From an uncultured Steroidobacter sp. (lineage in GTDB: Bacteria > Pseudomonadota > Gammaproteobacteria > Steroidobacterales > Steroidobacteraceae): 47,131 bases of DNA. Positions within the stretch are counted from its first letter, which is position 1. Every line of letters begins with the position of its first letter. The translations under genes were made by a program, and so were the position numbers. Location of the stretch: NCBI GenBank assembly GCA_946478975.1, contig CAMLEO010000014.1:1-47131 (forward strand), written 5' to 3'. Below are positions 34,736 to 43,811 of this stretch, piece by piece. Below the pieces are notes generated by a model. That model worked only from the letters and a program-made list of their open reading frames with translations, ran no database searches and was not told the DNA's origin.

Positions 34736-34928
34736 GGGTCGCATCGTCCTACAGGCGGTTGAGACCTCCGTCCCATTTCGTCGCCTGGCAACGCGACTTC
34801 TAGCACAGCCGTGACTGAGGCTTTCCACGCATCTGCGTAAAGCGTGAGCCGTCCTTTGGTTGTCGGCGCGCTGGAATCGTAACTTTCACCCTCACATGAG
34901 TGGGGCACTCCGTCACCAGCGATCGTCG

Positions 34929-36845
34929 ATGAGCTCCGCCAGCATCTTGCTGGCGCTCGCGCTCGGCATTGCCTGCTGGTTTGGGCCCGCGGCGGCAAGC
35001 GCAGCCTGCTTTACCAGCACCGATCCGGAAGCCCAGCAACTGCAGCTGTTGGTGAATCAAGATGCTGCAAAAGTCGTCACAACGGCGCAGGCGAAGATCG
35101 ATCAATTGAGCCACTCCGCCCCCGAGCGGAGCGCCGCCTTCTACGCGGTGTTGGCCGACGCCTATGGCACTCTCGAACTGGATCGAGAAGCCCGCCGGGC
35201 CGCATCGATCGGCCTGGTGCTCGCGCCGCGAGTCGACGACCCCGTGCATCTCGACCTGCTCACCACCTACTCCGAAAACATTTACGACTCGGCGGGTCTC
35301 GCCGCCGCAGTCTCGGATATCGAATCCGCACAACGCGCGATCGAACGCGGCTCGCTCGCCGATGTTTGTCTCTCGATCACGCTGGGCGGCTTGCAGCACC
35401 GGCAGGATCGTGACGATCTCGCCGTCGCCACGCTCACACGCGCGTATCGCGCCAGCATGGAACCCAGCATGGGCACGCAGCGAGTGCTCGCGGCCGCGGC
35501 GCTGGCAAATGTTTTATCCGGCCTGGGCGATCTCACGCAGGCGCTGGCGCTGAACCAGGAAGTCATCGATTGGGACATGGCCCACGAGGCGTGGCTGGAC
35601 CTGTCGGTGACACGCTTTCTGCGTGGACAGATTTTTCAGCGCATGCACGACTACCCCGCGGCGATCACGGAGCTGCTCGAAGCGCGTCAGCTCAGCGTGC
35701 AGCTGCAAGACCACCAGGGCGTTGCGTTTGCGGACGTGCGTTTGTGCCAGGCGCAGATCGAACTGGAATATTGGAGCGCGGCCCGCAAGCACTGCGAGAG
35801 CGCACTCGAAGTCTTCAAGACCTCGAACTCGGTCGACATGCTCAAGGAATCGCAGGCACTGATCGCAAGGATCGATTTGAATCAGGGCCACGCTGCGCAG
35901 GCACTGACGACCTTGGACGGTGTGCTCGATAAGAGCGGTGCAGACTTGCCGCCGCACCGCGTGGGCACGATGTATCAATGGCGGGCGCAGGCGAATGCCT
36001 CGTTGAAACGTTACGAGCAGGCCTATGCGGACCTGGAGGAGTACGTAAAACGTTACGTCGCCGTGAACGATGCCGAACGTCATTCGCAAAGCGCCGCTCT
36101 GCGGGCCCGCTTCGAAACCGATCGCGAGATCGAACGCAACGCCTCGCTCAAGCGCGAGCTGCAGCGGCAGAATACGCAGCTGCGCTGGACGGTGACCGGC
36201 ATCGTCGCCGGCTCGTTCGTGATCGTGCTGCTCACCTACATTCTCATCATCAGCACGCGCCATCGGCGCGAGCTCAGCCGCCTGGCGAGCCAGGACGGCC
36301 TCACGGGTGTATCGAACCGCCGGAGCATCGTCGAGCTTGCGACTCATGCGCTGCAGGCTGCCGCCGATCGCCAGCAGACGCTGACGCTCGCGCTCATCGA
36401 CCTGGATCATTTCAAAGCGGTCAACGATCGCTGCGGTCACGCGGTCGGCGATCACGTGCTCAAAGAGTTTGCGCGTGTCGGCCGAGAGCTGTTACGTGCG
36501 TCTGATATCTTCGGCCGCTGGGGCGGCGAGGAGTTTCTGGTCGTGCTGCCGAACACCACGCTCGATGCAGCGCTGGTGATCGTCGAACGTTTGCGGCTGG
36601 CGGCGTTGGCGATTCAACTGCCCTCCTCCGGCGCCGGCCTGCGCGTCAGCATCAGCGCCGGACTCGCAAGTTACGAAGACGGCGTGAAGACGCTCGACCA
36701 CCTGGTCGCCGAAGCGGACGCGGCGCTGTACGAAGCGAAAGAGCGCGGCCGCGACGTGGTGACCATCGCCGATGAAAGCCTCCGCATGGCTTCGACCGGC
36801 GTCCGGCAGGCCCTGCACCGTGCCGGCGCCGTCCGGGCGGACTAG
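34929..36845 (+). CDS. Exported-sensor diguanylate cyclase with TPR repeats
   Basis: About 638 aa from ATG 34929, placing the signal peptide at the start (MSSASILLALALGIACWFGP); ATG 34896 and 34860 are possible. A TPR-like helical periplasmic region (about 45-400) has repeats such as QALALNQEVIDWDMAHEA and QAYADLEEYVKRYVAVND. Then come a coiled segment, one membrane helix (VTGIVAGSFVIVLLTYILII) and a cytosolic GGDEF domain with an intact GGEEF (36522-36536) and RHRRELSRLASQDGLTGVSN before it. It makes cyclic di-GMP from two GTP. No RxxD inhibitory site is seen just before GGEEF (the sequence is RASDIFGRWGGEEF, where RASD does fit an RxxD I-site at a usual distance), so product inhibition may occur. 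The signal is unknown. Its 3' end faces the FHA gene with 6 bases between. Confidence 0.88.
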   Translation: MSSASILLALALGIACWFGPAAASAACFTSTDPEAQQLQLLVNQDAAKVVTTAQAKIDQLSHSAPERSAAFYAVLADAYGTLELDREARRAASIGLVLAPRVDDPVHLDLLTTYSENIYDSAGLAAAVSDIESAQRAIERGSLADVCLSITLGGLQHRQDRDDLAVATLTRAYRASMEPSMGTQRVLAAAALANVLSGLGDLTQALALNQEVIDWDMAHEAWLDLSVTRFLRGQIFQRMHDYPAAITELLEARQLSVQLQDHQGVAFADVRLCQAQIELEYWSAARKHCESALEVFKTSNSVDMLKESQALIARIDLNQGHAAQALTTLDGVLDKSGADLPPHRVGTMYQWRAQANASLKRYEQAYADLEEYVKRYVAVNDAERHSQSAALRARFETDREIERNASLKRELQRQNTQLRWTVTGIVAGSFVIVLLTYILIISTRHRRELSRLASQDGLTGVSNRRSIVELATHALQAAADRQQTLTLALIDLDHFKAVNDRCGHAVGDHVLKEFARVGRELLRASDIFGRWGGEEFLVVLPNTTLDAALVIVERLRLAALAIQLPSSGAGLRVSISAGLASYEDGVKTLDHLVAEADAALYEAKERGRDVVTIADESLRMASTGVRQALHRAGAVRAD

Positions 36846-36851
36846 TTCGAA

Positions 36852-37841
36852 TCAGCGCCCGAGCAGAAACTTATAAATTGCGAACAGCACCGCGATGGTC
36901 GCGAGGAACGCGACGGTTGCGACCACCAGGCTCTTGCTCTGCGGCTCGTCTTCTTCCAGCACCGGCGCCATCATGCGCTGGCTGGAGGTGATCGGCAGGC
37001 GCACCGCGTTGCTGCTGCCGTCGACGTGGAACACGCACTCGACCGGCCCGAACCGCACGCGATCGCCGGAGGCGAGATAACTCACATTGGCGCGCTTGCC
37101 ATTCACGAACGTGCCGTTCGCAGACATCTGGTCGATCACCTTCCAACGCTCGCCTTCATTGGCAATCTTGGCATGCAGCGCCGACACGCCGGCGTCCTGG
37201 AACTGCACTTCGCGATCGACCTGGCTGCCGATGGTCCACTCGGCATTGCCGGAGTCGCCGACCGCCAGCCGAATGTTCAATCCCGACCGGCTGCCCGACA
37301 CCACCTGCAGGTGCGGCCCTTCGACTGCGCTGGGATTGGCGACGAGGGGCGAGTTGTTCACCATCTGTTTCATCTGCGCCGGGTCGATGAAGCGGGTCTT
37401 GTTGGAACCGCCGTCGGCCATCGCATCCGGATCCGCCCACGCGCCCGGGCGTTTGTATGAATTGGCGCTTTCGGCGACCACCGCCGCCGCTTCGGGCGGC
37501 CGATACACCGTCTTGTTCTCGTCCGGAACCATCGACATCGCCCGGCTCGGCATCCGGAAGTCGTATTCCTCGACATCGAAGCGCAGGCGATCGCCGGAGG
37601 CGATGCGCACCCGGCCAGTGATCCGCGAACCGTTGATGTAAGTGCCGTTGGAGGAGCCGAGGTCTTCGATCCAGGCGCCGTCGGGGGTCAACAGCAGTTT
37701 CGCATGACGGCGCGAAGCATGCCCCTCGGTGAGCAGCACGTCACAATCGGCGTGACGCCCGAACGTGGTCTCGGACTTGAGCACAATCTCACGATTGCTG
37801 CCCACCTTGACCAGGAATGCGGTACTCGACTCAGCGACCAT
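36852..37841 (-). CDS. Double FHA-domain membrane protein
   Basis: A 329-aa protein. FHA1 (about 20-95) has FGRH, SRRHAKL and SSNGTYING. FHA2 (about 180-270) has IGSQVDREVQ, SALHAKI and SANGTFVNGK. One C-terminal membrane helix (about 303-327) leaves both domains in the cytosol. FHA domains bind phosphothreonine. The linker has two threonine sites in similar settings (NKTVYRPPE near 109 and NKTRFIDP near 147) that could be phosphorylated and read by the protein itself or by a partner. It overlaps the phosphatase gene by 11 bases, so the two are one translational unit at the end of the cytochrome operon. No kinase lies in this unit; the kinase at 32927 is the nearest. Confidence 0.88.
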   Translation of the reverse strand: MVAESSTAFLVKVGSNREIVLKSETTFGRHADCDVLLTEGHASRRHAKLLLTPDGAWIEDLGSSNGTYINGSRITGRVRIASGDRLRFDVEEYDFRMPSRAMSMVPDENKTVYRPPEAAAVVAESANSYKRPGAWADPDAMADGGSNKTRFIDPAQMKQMVNNSPLVANPSAVEGPHLQVVSGSRSGLNIRLAVGDSGNAEWTIGSQVDREVQFQDAGVSALHAKIANEGERWKVIDQMSANGTFVNGKRANVSYLASGDRVRFGPVECVFHVDGSSNAVRLPITSSQRMMAPVLEEDEPQSKSLVVATVAFLATIAVLFAIYKFLLGR

Positions 37842-38661
37842 AGATCCACCACCACAACACTGCCACGAGCGTAGCCGCCGCCACGCCGCCGATTATAGGT
37901 AACAGCGGCCGCAGTTTCTGCGACAGCCGACTCGAAACACTGACCGCATTGGGGCCGTCGTACTCGACCACCACGGCGCTGACGTTGTCGCGCCCACCCT
38001 TGGCCAGCGCCGCATCGATCAGCGCATCCGTGGCCTTTTCCGGCTCGGTGTGCGCGCGCAGGATCTCGGCGATTTCACGATCTTCCAACTCATCGTTCAA
38101 ACCGTCGCTGCACAGGATCAACCAGTCCCGGCGCCGCAGCGGCAGCTTCGCGACCGAAGGCTCGGGCGCGCCGATGCCCAATGTCTGTGTCACCAGATTT
38201 CGATTGGGATGGCCGCGCAGTTGCTCGTCAGTGAGATTTTCTTGCACGCGCAACACTTCCAGGTACGAGTGATCGCGCGTCAGGCCGCTCAACGCACCGT
38301 CTCGCCACAGATACGCACGACTGTCGCCGACCCAAGCGATCTCCGCTTGTCTCTCGGCGATGCGCGTCGCGACCACAGTCGAACCCATGTTGTCGTAAGC
38401 GCTGTTGGTCTTGGCGGTGGCCGCGACTGTTTCGTGCGCCTTGCGAATCGCATCGACCAGCGGCAGCGTCAGCGCCTCGCCCAACAATGTTTCTTTCACG
38501 ACGCGCGCGGCGACGTCGCCGGCTGCGTGCCCGCCCATGCCGTCGGCGACGAACCAGAAGTTGCTCGCCTCGTCCCAACCGATGGCGTCTTCATTCGCGC
38601 CACCGCGCCGACCGGGGTGAGTCTTGCCGGAGAAACGTTTGTTGTCGGGCTTGAAGCGCAC
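37831..38661 (-). CDS. PP2C-type Ser/Thr phosphatase, membrane-anchored
   Basis: A 276-aa protein starting with GTG 38661. All PP2C metal-binding motifs are present: GGANEDA, VADGMGGHAAG, WVGDSRAYLWRDG, LCSDGLNDEL and GGRDNVSAVVV. A single C-terminal helix (about 254-272, LLPIIGGVAAATLVAVLWWW) fixes it to the inner membrane with the enzyme in the cytosol. PP2C enzymes of this group remove phosphate from Ser/Thr and typically oppose Hanks-type kinases. It starts 12 bases after the five-haem cytochrome stop and overlaps the FHA gene, so it appears to be the signalling part of a cytochrome operon. Confidence 0.92.
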   Translation of the reverse strand: MRFKPDNKRFSGKTHPGRRGGANEDAIGWDEASNFWFVADGMGGHAAGDVAARVVKETLLGEALTLPLVDAIRKAHETVAATAKTNSAYDNMGSTVVATRIAERQAEIAWVGDSRAYLWRDGALSGLTRDHSYLEVLRVQENLTDEQLRGHPNRNLVTQTLGIGAPEPSVAKLPLRRRDWLILCSDGLNDELEDREIAEILRAHTEPEKATDALIDAALAKGGRDNVSAVVVEYDGPNAVSVSSRLSQKLRPLLPIIGGVAAATLVAVLWWWIYGR

Positions 38662-38673
38662 GGGTGGGCTCGT

Positions 38674-39993
38674 TCAGAAAGATTTTTGCGCGTTGGCGGC
38701 GGCGGCGGCGAACTGTTGCGGGCTGAACGTGTTTTCATTTTTCACCGCGGCGTACAGCCCGTCCAGTGCCGCTTTTTTCTGATCGTGATCGCCGATCGTA
38801 TAACTCAGGCTTTCCAGGCCGAGCACGATCTGCTCTGCGGCCGCGTAATCGCCGGCCCATTCGGTGGTGGCGTAACGCGCCAGTGTTTTGCGCATCTTAA
38901 TGACCTCGCCATCCGAATACTGACGGCGAGCGAGCGCATCGCGAGGTCCGAGCCAGTTCAGCAATGTCTTGGCGGCCTCGTTCACCGAAGCGCGATCGCG
39001 CTGACCGGCACGGATCAAGGCATTGGTGAGATCGGCGAGCTGCGGTTTCGCCGCGGGTTCGAATGTTTCGATGAGGGCCTGCAACACGATGAGATTCTGG
39101 GTCTGCAAGCGGAGCGTTCCCGGTTTGATGCCGGCTCCGGCGCGCGCCATGTTCCAGCGGATCTTGTCCATCGGGTGATGGCAGCTGTGACAATCGTAAA
39201 ACGCGAGCTCGGGGAACATGCCGCCGCCGGCATTGCTCTCGAACATCTTGGTCTGCAGCAGGGTCAGGAAGCGCCGGGTGGTCTCGATCTGGCCGGTGAC
39301 CCACAGATTCATGCCCTCGATCTTGCCCTTGCGCTGGGCGTAATCGGCGTCGACGATAAAATGCGCCGGCTGGTTGGTCGTGTAGGCCTCGAGCTCGAAG
39401 CTCAGCCGCGGATGGCCGGCACCCATGATGGCGTGAGTGGCGAACTGATCCTTGGTGCCCAGGTGGCAGCCCAGGCACACCTGCACCCGCTTCAACGGCT
39501 GCTCAGTTGGATACATGCCACGTGCCACGTTGTCCTTGTGAGCAGCGGCTTCGGCCGCATGGCTCTCCAGCCATTTCTCGGCGCCGCCATGACAGGCTTC
39601 GCAGCCTACACCGTCGCTGATCTGAAACTTCGTGCCGCGCTTGTCGGCCGGTACATTGTCGGCGTGGCAGTCCAGGCAAATCTTCGCCGCCGTCGCGTTC
39701 GGCAGTCCGAGGTTCGCCGCGATCCGCTTCGACTCGGCTAACTCGAGCGTGCGGTACGCCTGCGCGTGCCGGTCCTCCTGCTGCCACACCCGGTATTCGT
39801 TCAACGCTACGTCTTTATCATTTTGCGGTGTCAGTTTGCCGTGGCAGACGCTGGTCGAGCAGCTCGCCACGCCCATGTGTTTGTAATCGAAAATAGCCGG
39901 CTCGGCAGCGAGCGTGGGCCCGCTCGCCAGCATCGAGGCCAACCACGACCCCAGCAGCGCCGTGCTCAGCCACGGCGCCGAAACATTCCCCAT
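38674..39993 (-). CDS. Multihaem c-type cytochrome, c554-like
   Basis: A 439-aa protein from ATG 39993, which has GGGAGT upstream overlapping the end of the previous gene. A signal peptide ends near TLAAEP (residue 31). Haem motifs are an atypical CSTSVCH (residues 45-51, four residues between the cysteines) and four standard ones: CLDCH (106), CEACH (131), CLGCH (173) and CHSCH (268). Extra histidines (GAGHPRLS, CHHPMDK) can act as ligands. The heme-free C-terminal 160 residues are helical. The GHPRLSFE part and the motif spacing recall cytochrome c554/NrfA-related families. It would carry electrons in the periplasm; its position after the ten-haem protein suggests it feeds or receives electrons from it. 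Confidence 0.88.
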   Translation of the reverse strand: MGNVSAPWLSTALLGSWLASMLASGPTLAAEPAIFDYKHMGVASCSTSVCHGKLTPQNDKDVALNEYRVWQQEDRHAQAYRTLELAESKRIAANLGLPNATAAKICLDCHADNVPADKRGTKFQISDGVGCEACHGGAEKWLESHAAEAAAHKDNVARGMYPTEQPLKRVQVCLGCHLGTKDQFATHAIMGAGHPRLSFELEAYTTNQPAHFIVDADYAQRKGKIEGMNLWVTGQIETTRRFLTLLQTKMFESNAGGGMFPELAFYDCHSCHHPMDKIRWNMARAGAGIKPGTLRLQTQNLIVLQALIETFEPAAKPQLADLTNALIRAGQRDRASVNEAAKTLLNWLGPRDALARRQYSDGEVIKMRKTLARYATTEWAGDYAAAEQIVLGLESLSYTIGDHDQKKAALDGLYAAVKNENTFSPQQFAAAAANAQKSF

Positions 39994-39997
39994 ACAG

Positions 39998-42900
39998 TTA
40001 CTCCCGCGATACCCTCTGCTGCACCTGGTCGGTGACATACCACGGCTTGCCGTTCGCATCCAGGAACAACTTGCGCATCTCGTCCAAGTTGAGCGGCCGC
40101 GAGCCGCGACGACCGAACACGGCGACCTGATTTCCCGTTTCATCCACGCCGCGATCGCGCTCCAGGCCCTTCGACAGACTCAGTGCCGGCTTGCCGGTGG
40201 GATACGTTGCAATCAGCTCCGGCTTCGGCTCGGGGCTGAAGCCATAGAACTTCGGCTGCGACGCCGGCGATGTCAGCTGCACGACTCTCAGGCCGTTCTT
40301 GCCGTCCGCCACGTAAGCAAACAACGATGCGTTGGTCGAAGCGACGATGACATCGCGCGCATCGGTGATTTTGCCACCAGCCGTGAAGCGTTGATACTCG
40401 ACCATTCGCTCCGGACGCTCGACATCGACGATCACCACGCCGTCGTTCACCGCCGCGACGTAAGCATACGTGCGTGCGACGAACACACGCCAGGCGTTGC
40501 GGATGCGAATGGTGTTGTTCTCGACCACGCGCGGCTGCTTCGGATCGGTGACGTCGATGGTCTTCAGACCTTCCGAGTCCGTGACGAACAAGTAACGGAA
40601 CTGCAGCGCCGTGGCACGCGCATCGTTCAACGGAATCTCGGCCACCAGCTCCGGCTTCAACGGGGTATCGACGCTGACGATCACCACGCCACGCGGCGTC
40701 GTGATGTACAGATACGAACCGCCGATCGTGATGTGACGCGCACCGTCGAGCACGCCACGCAGGTTCCACGTCAGCGCGCGCTTCAAGAAGTTATTGCGCG
40801 GCTCGCCGTCGGCCATGGTGTTGATGTCGACGAGGATCAAACCTTCCTTCGCATCCGTGATGTACGCGTAGTTGTAGAGCGGATGCATGGGCTGCTCGAG
40901 GTTCGCCGTTCGCATCTGCTCGCTCTGGTTGCGCAGCGGATTGATGGGCTGGTTGGTCGGCAGCGCGACGCAGGTTGCATCCTTGGTGTCCACCTGCGTG
41001 TCCTGCCCGAGCGGGCTGAACGGCGCCGTGATCAGCTTCTGCGACACGCCCTTGTTGCTCTGGCTCGCCACGTCATAGACCTGCAAGCCGCTCTTGCCTT
41101 CGGCCACGTACAAATATTCGCCGCGCAGCTGCAGGCAGCGCACTTCGCCGGAGCTGTGGCTCGCGCCCTGCTTCAGCTCGCGATCGTTCTTCTCATGCGC
41201 CGCGAAGAAGTCCGGATAGGCGTAACGATGCAGGTAGCTGCCGATCACCGCCTGCGGCTCGTCCCATTCGGTGACGACGACGCTGCTGATCTCGCCCGAG
41301 CCGCCGACGTAGGCGTTGTAGCCGACGAAGTTGACGAAGTTCGTTCCCTGCGCGAGCAGCTGCGCCATGATGGCGTTGTTGTCGTTCTCTTTCGACAAGT
41401 GACAGTCGCTGCAGGTCTTGGTCTCGGTCTTGCGCTCGGTGTGCGGATAGTGCGGGTTGAACGCCTGCGAGCTGTAGCCGCTGGCCGCGATCGGCGGCTG
41501 CTGGGTATAGATGCGCTCACGATTGGCGTTGGTCGACGATAGTACCAGCGCCGAGCTCGATCTCACCGGTGCAATCTTGCCGCCGGCCGCCGGCTCACGC
41601 TTGCCGAGCAGGAACATATCGTCGCGCGCGACCTGCGGGTTGTATGTCGCGAAGTTACGCGTCTCGCCGCCTTCGTAGTGATTACGGGCCGTCTTGGCGT
41701 TCGCTTCGATCGGCAGATGGCAGCCGCCGCAGCTGGTCGTCCAGGATGTATGGCACATATAACATTCGACGTTATCGTCGGAGTGCGCCAGGTTGTTGGC
41801 CGCGACGCCCTTGCCCCAATCCTGCGTGAGCGGATTCTTGCTCATCAACTTGGCGCGGGCCGCCTTCGGATTGTATTCGCGGCTGGTCGGATCGACCGAG
41901 CGCTTCACCAGGCTCATCTTCCATTCCACGCCCGGCTCCATCATCGAGCGCTGATACAACGAATCGCCGACCCACTCGAAGCGGCGGCGGCCGTCGGGCG
42001 TGCGCAGCTGAGTCATGTCTTGTCCGCCGCCGAGCGCGGCCGGACCGGACGTGTACAAGTTCGGCAACTGCAATGCCGTGCCGTGACAGTCCTTACAGTC
42101 GATTTCCACCGCCGCGGCGACTTCGCCGTAGATATAACCGTTGCCGTGGTTGTCCTGCGAGAAGTGACAGTCGACGCACTGCATGCCGACGTCCACGTGA
42201 ATGGACGACATATGCACCGCCTTCTTGAACTTCAGCGGATCGTCGTCGCTCACGATCTTGTTCTTGGCATCCAGCAGGTTGCCCTTGCGGTCGCGCTTGA
42301 ACACGGCGCGGAAGTTCCAGCCGTGACCGTGATAGTCGGCGAACTGCGTGTCCTTCAACTGCGGGTTGAGCTCGGACACCTTCTTCAGGAAGTTCACATC
42401 TCCCCACTTGCCGCGCACCGCTGCGCCTTCGGGATTGCGATCCAGGATCTGCCGCGCTTCTTCGCTGGTCGGATATTTCTGTTTCTCCGGCCACATGAAC
42501 GGCGCGTCGGACTCGTAGTCCCACATGGTGTAGCCGAGCATGCTGTTCATGAACATATTCGGCTGGTGCATGTGACAGACCATGCACTGGCTGGTCGGCA
42601 CCGAGCGCGTCATTATGTGCTGCAACGGATGGCCGGGCTCGGTCTTGCTGATGGTCGGATCGACGGTGCGGCTCAGGCCTTCATGACCGAACTTGGCGTA
42701 GATGCTCGAATGCCGCTTGTCGCGATCGTTCGCGTACACGACGTGGCACGACGCGCAGCCCGAGTGGCGATAGTCGCCGGGCTGATCGTTGGTGCCCATG
42801 AACCAGGGCATCGGATCGTTCAAACGCGTCTTGGTGATATTGATCACCGGCACCGCGATGCGCGCGCCCGTGCCCGGGCCGCGATTCGACTGCCGGAAGT

Positions 42901-43780
42901 CGGGACGACCCGGCTCCTCCAGGCGCTGCATCTGGCCGGCTGCATTCGGCAGGCCGGTCTCCGGGAACAGATTGGAAATATTGCGACCGCCGCGCTCGAA
43001 CACGCGGAAGATGTCGCCGGGATAAATCGTTTCCCACGACGGCAACGGATACAGCTGCGGCAGGATGCTCGCGACCGCGGCTTCATCGACCAGGTGATCC
43101 GGAATCTTCGGGCCTTTGATCATCACACCCTGGCCGTTGCGATCGTAGGCTTCGCCGAGGATGTATTGTTTGAAGGGAAGAATGCCGTTGTTGTACGCAG
43201 CGCCGCCCCACAACATCACACCCGTCGTGTGCATGCTGCGATTCGACGCTTCGATGATCTCCATGTGACAGGCGCCGCACGACTCGCGCACGATGCGATA
43301 GTCGGACGGGTTGATGAAACGAATGAACTCCGGGCTTTCTTTGTTGAGCAGAGTGTAAGTGCGTCGCGGGTTCGCGCTGCTCGGATAATTCCACTCCTGC
43401 GGAAAGCGCGGCAGCACGTGTGCCTTTTCCTGCGCCTTCAGATAATCCGCCGAGCCGCGTTCCACGCCTTCGGTCAGCGTTACCTTGGCATCGCCGCCAT
43501 GACAGTCGGTGCAGCCCAGCTTCACCGCCTTTGCCGTGTGCATGGACTTCGAGTCGGTCTGCGTGTGACAGCTCTGGCAGCCGTCGCTCTTGGCGCGCAC
43601 GTCGTCGTCCGACTGGCTCTTGGGCGCCGGCGGTGCAGTCACATACTTCGGCTGATCGGGCCCAAAGATCTTGTTGAAGATCGTCGCATGCGCGACACCG
43701 CTGCACGCAAACAGAATCAATAGCGCGCGCGCCACACCGCACGCGACTCGTGCCAGCGTTGTCTTTGTCGTCATTGGCAT
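39998..43780 (-). CDS. Decahaem c-type cytochrome fused to LVIVD-like beta-propeller
   Basis: A 1260-aa exported protein. A signal peptide (about 10-32, ending GVAHA) is followed by ten CXXCH motifs, beginning at residues 68, 90, 168, 342, 399, 535, 562, 673, 684 and 790. The remaining third (about 865-1195) has repeated strands of LVIVD type: YLYVAEGKSGLQVYDV, YAYITDAKEGLILVDI, YLYITTPRGVVIVSVD, YLFVTDSEGLKTIDV, YAYVAAVNDGVVIVDV and FAYVADGKNGLRVVQL. LVIVD repeats form surface beta-propellers. A short PALSLSKG peptide at about 1198 comes from a dispersed DNA repeat. Ten haems could make an electron wire; the propeller may bind a partner or substrate. It lies directly after the barrel gene. 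Exact function is unknown, and it is not MtrC/OmcA by sequence as far as I can tell. Confidence 0.85.
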   Translation of the reverse strand: MPMTTKTTLARVACGVARALLILFACSGVAHATIFNKIFGPDQPKYVTAPPAPKSQSDDDVRAKSDGCQSCHTQTDSKSMHTAKAVKLGCTDCHGGDAKVTLTEGVERGSADYLKAQEKAHVLPRFPQEWNYPSSANPRRTYTLLNKESPEFIRFINPSDYRIVRESCGACHMEIIEASNRSMHTTGVMLWGGAAYNNGILPFKQYILGEAYDRNGQGVMIKGPKIPDHLVDEAAVASILPQLYPLPSWETIYPGDIFRVFERGGRNISNLFPETGLPNAAGQMQRLEEPGRPDFRQSNRGPGTGARIAVPVINITKTRLNDPMPWFMGTNDQPGDYRHSGCASCHVVYANDRDKRHSSIYAKFGHEGLSRTVDPTISKTEPGHPLQHIMTRSVPTSQCMVCHMHQPNMFMNSMLGYTMWDYESDAPFMWPEKQKYPTSEEARQILDRNPEGAAVRGKWGDVNFLKKVSELNPQLKDTQFADYHGHGWNFRAVFKRDRKGNLLDAKNKIVSDDDPLKFKKAVHMSSIHVDVGMQCVDCHFSQDNHGNGYIYGEVAAAVEIDCKDCHGTALQLPNLYTSGPAALGGGQDMTQLRTPDGRRRFEWVGDSLYQRSMMEPGVEWKMSLVKRSVDPTSREYNPKAARAKLMSKNPLTQDWGKGVAANNLAHSDDNVECYMCHTSWTTSCGGCHLPIEANAKTARNHYEGGETRNFATYNPQVARDDMFLLGKREPAAGGKIAPVRSSSALVLSSTNANRERIYTQQPPIAASGYSSQAFNPHYPHTERKTETKTCSDCHLSKENDNNAIMAQLLAQGTNFVNFVGYNAYVGGSGEISSVVVTEWDEPQAVIGSYLHRYAYPDFFAAHEKNDRELKQGASHSSGEVRCLQLRGEYLYVAEGKSGLQVYDVASQSNKGVSQKLITAPFSPLGQDTQVDTKDATCVALPTNQPINPLRNQSEQMRTANLEQPMHPLYNYAYITDAKEGLILVDINTMADGEPRNNFLKRALTWNLRGVLDGARHITIGGSYLYITTPRGVVIVSVDTPLKPELVAEIPLNDARATALQFRYLFVTDSEGLKTIDVTDPKQPRVVENNTIRIRNAWRVFVARTYAYVAAVNDGVVIVDVERPERMVEYQRFTAGGKITDARDVIVASTNASLFAYVADGKNGLRVVQLTSPASQPKFYGFSPEPKPELIATYPTGKPALSLSKGLERDRGVDETGNQVAVFGRRGSRPLNLDEMRKLFLDANGKPWYVTDQVQQRVSRE
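40167..40186 (-). repeat. Dispersed LSLSKG-type repeat inside the decahaem gene
   Basis: On the minus strand the bases read GCACTGAGTCTGTCGAAGGG and encode ALSLSKG in frame. This word closely resembles a widespread repeat (consensus CTGAGCCTGTCGAAGG) that I recall from many proteobacterial genomes, where it lies both between and inside genes. Here it sits after the propeller and adds a short linker without breaking the frame. Confidence 0.6.
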
Positions 43781-43811
43781 CTTTGGGCTCGAATTTTAGT
43801 AAGCACCGTCT

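Noticed and set aside
34741..34928. Possible riboswitch before the diguanylate cyclase gene
   Set aside because: I looked for a cyclic di-GMP aptamer layout but could not match the conserved loops, so none is called.
38050..39741. Plus-strand open frame of 563 codons
   Set aside because: Antisense to the PP2C phosphatase and five-haem cytochrome genes, both of which have clear motifs.
41678..43723. Plus-strand open frame of 681 codons
   Set aside because: Antisense to the decahaem gene, where ten CXXCH motifs and a signal peptide show the true frame.
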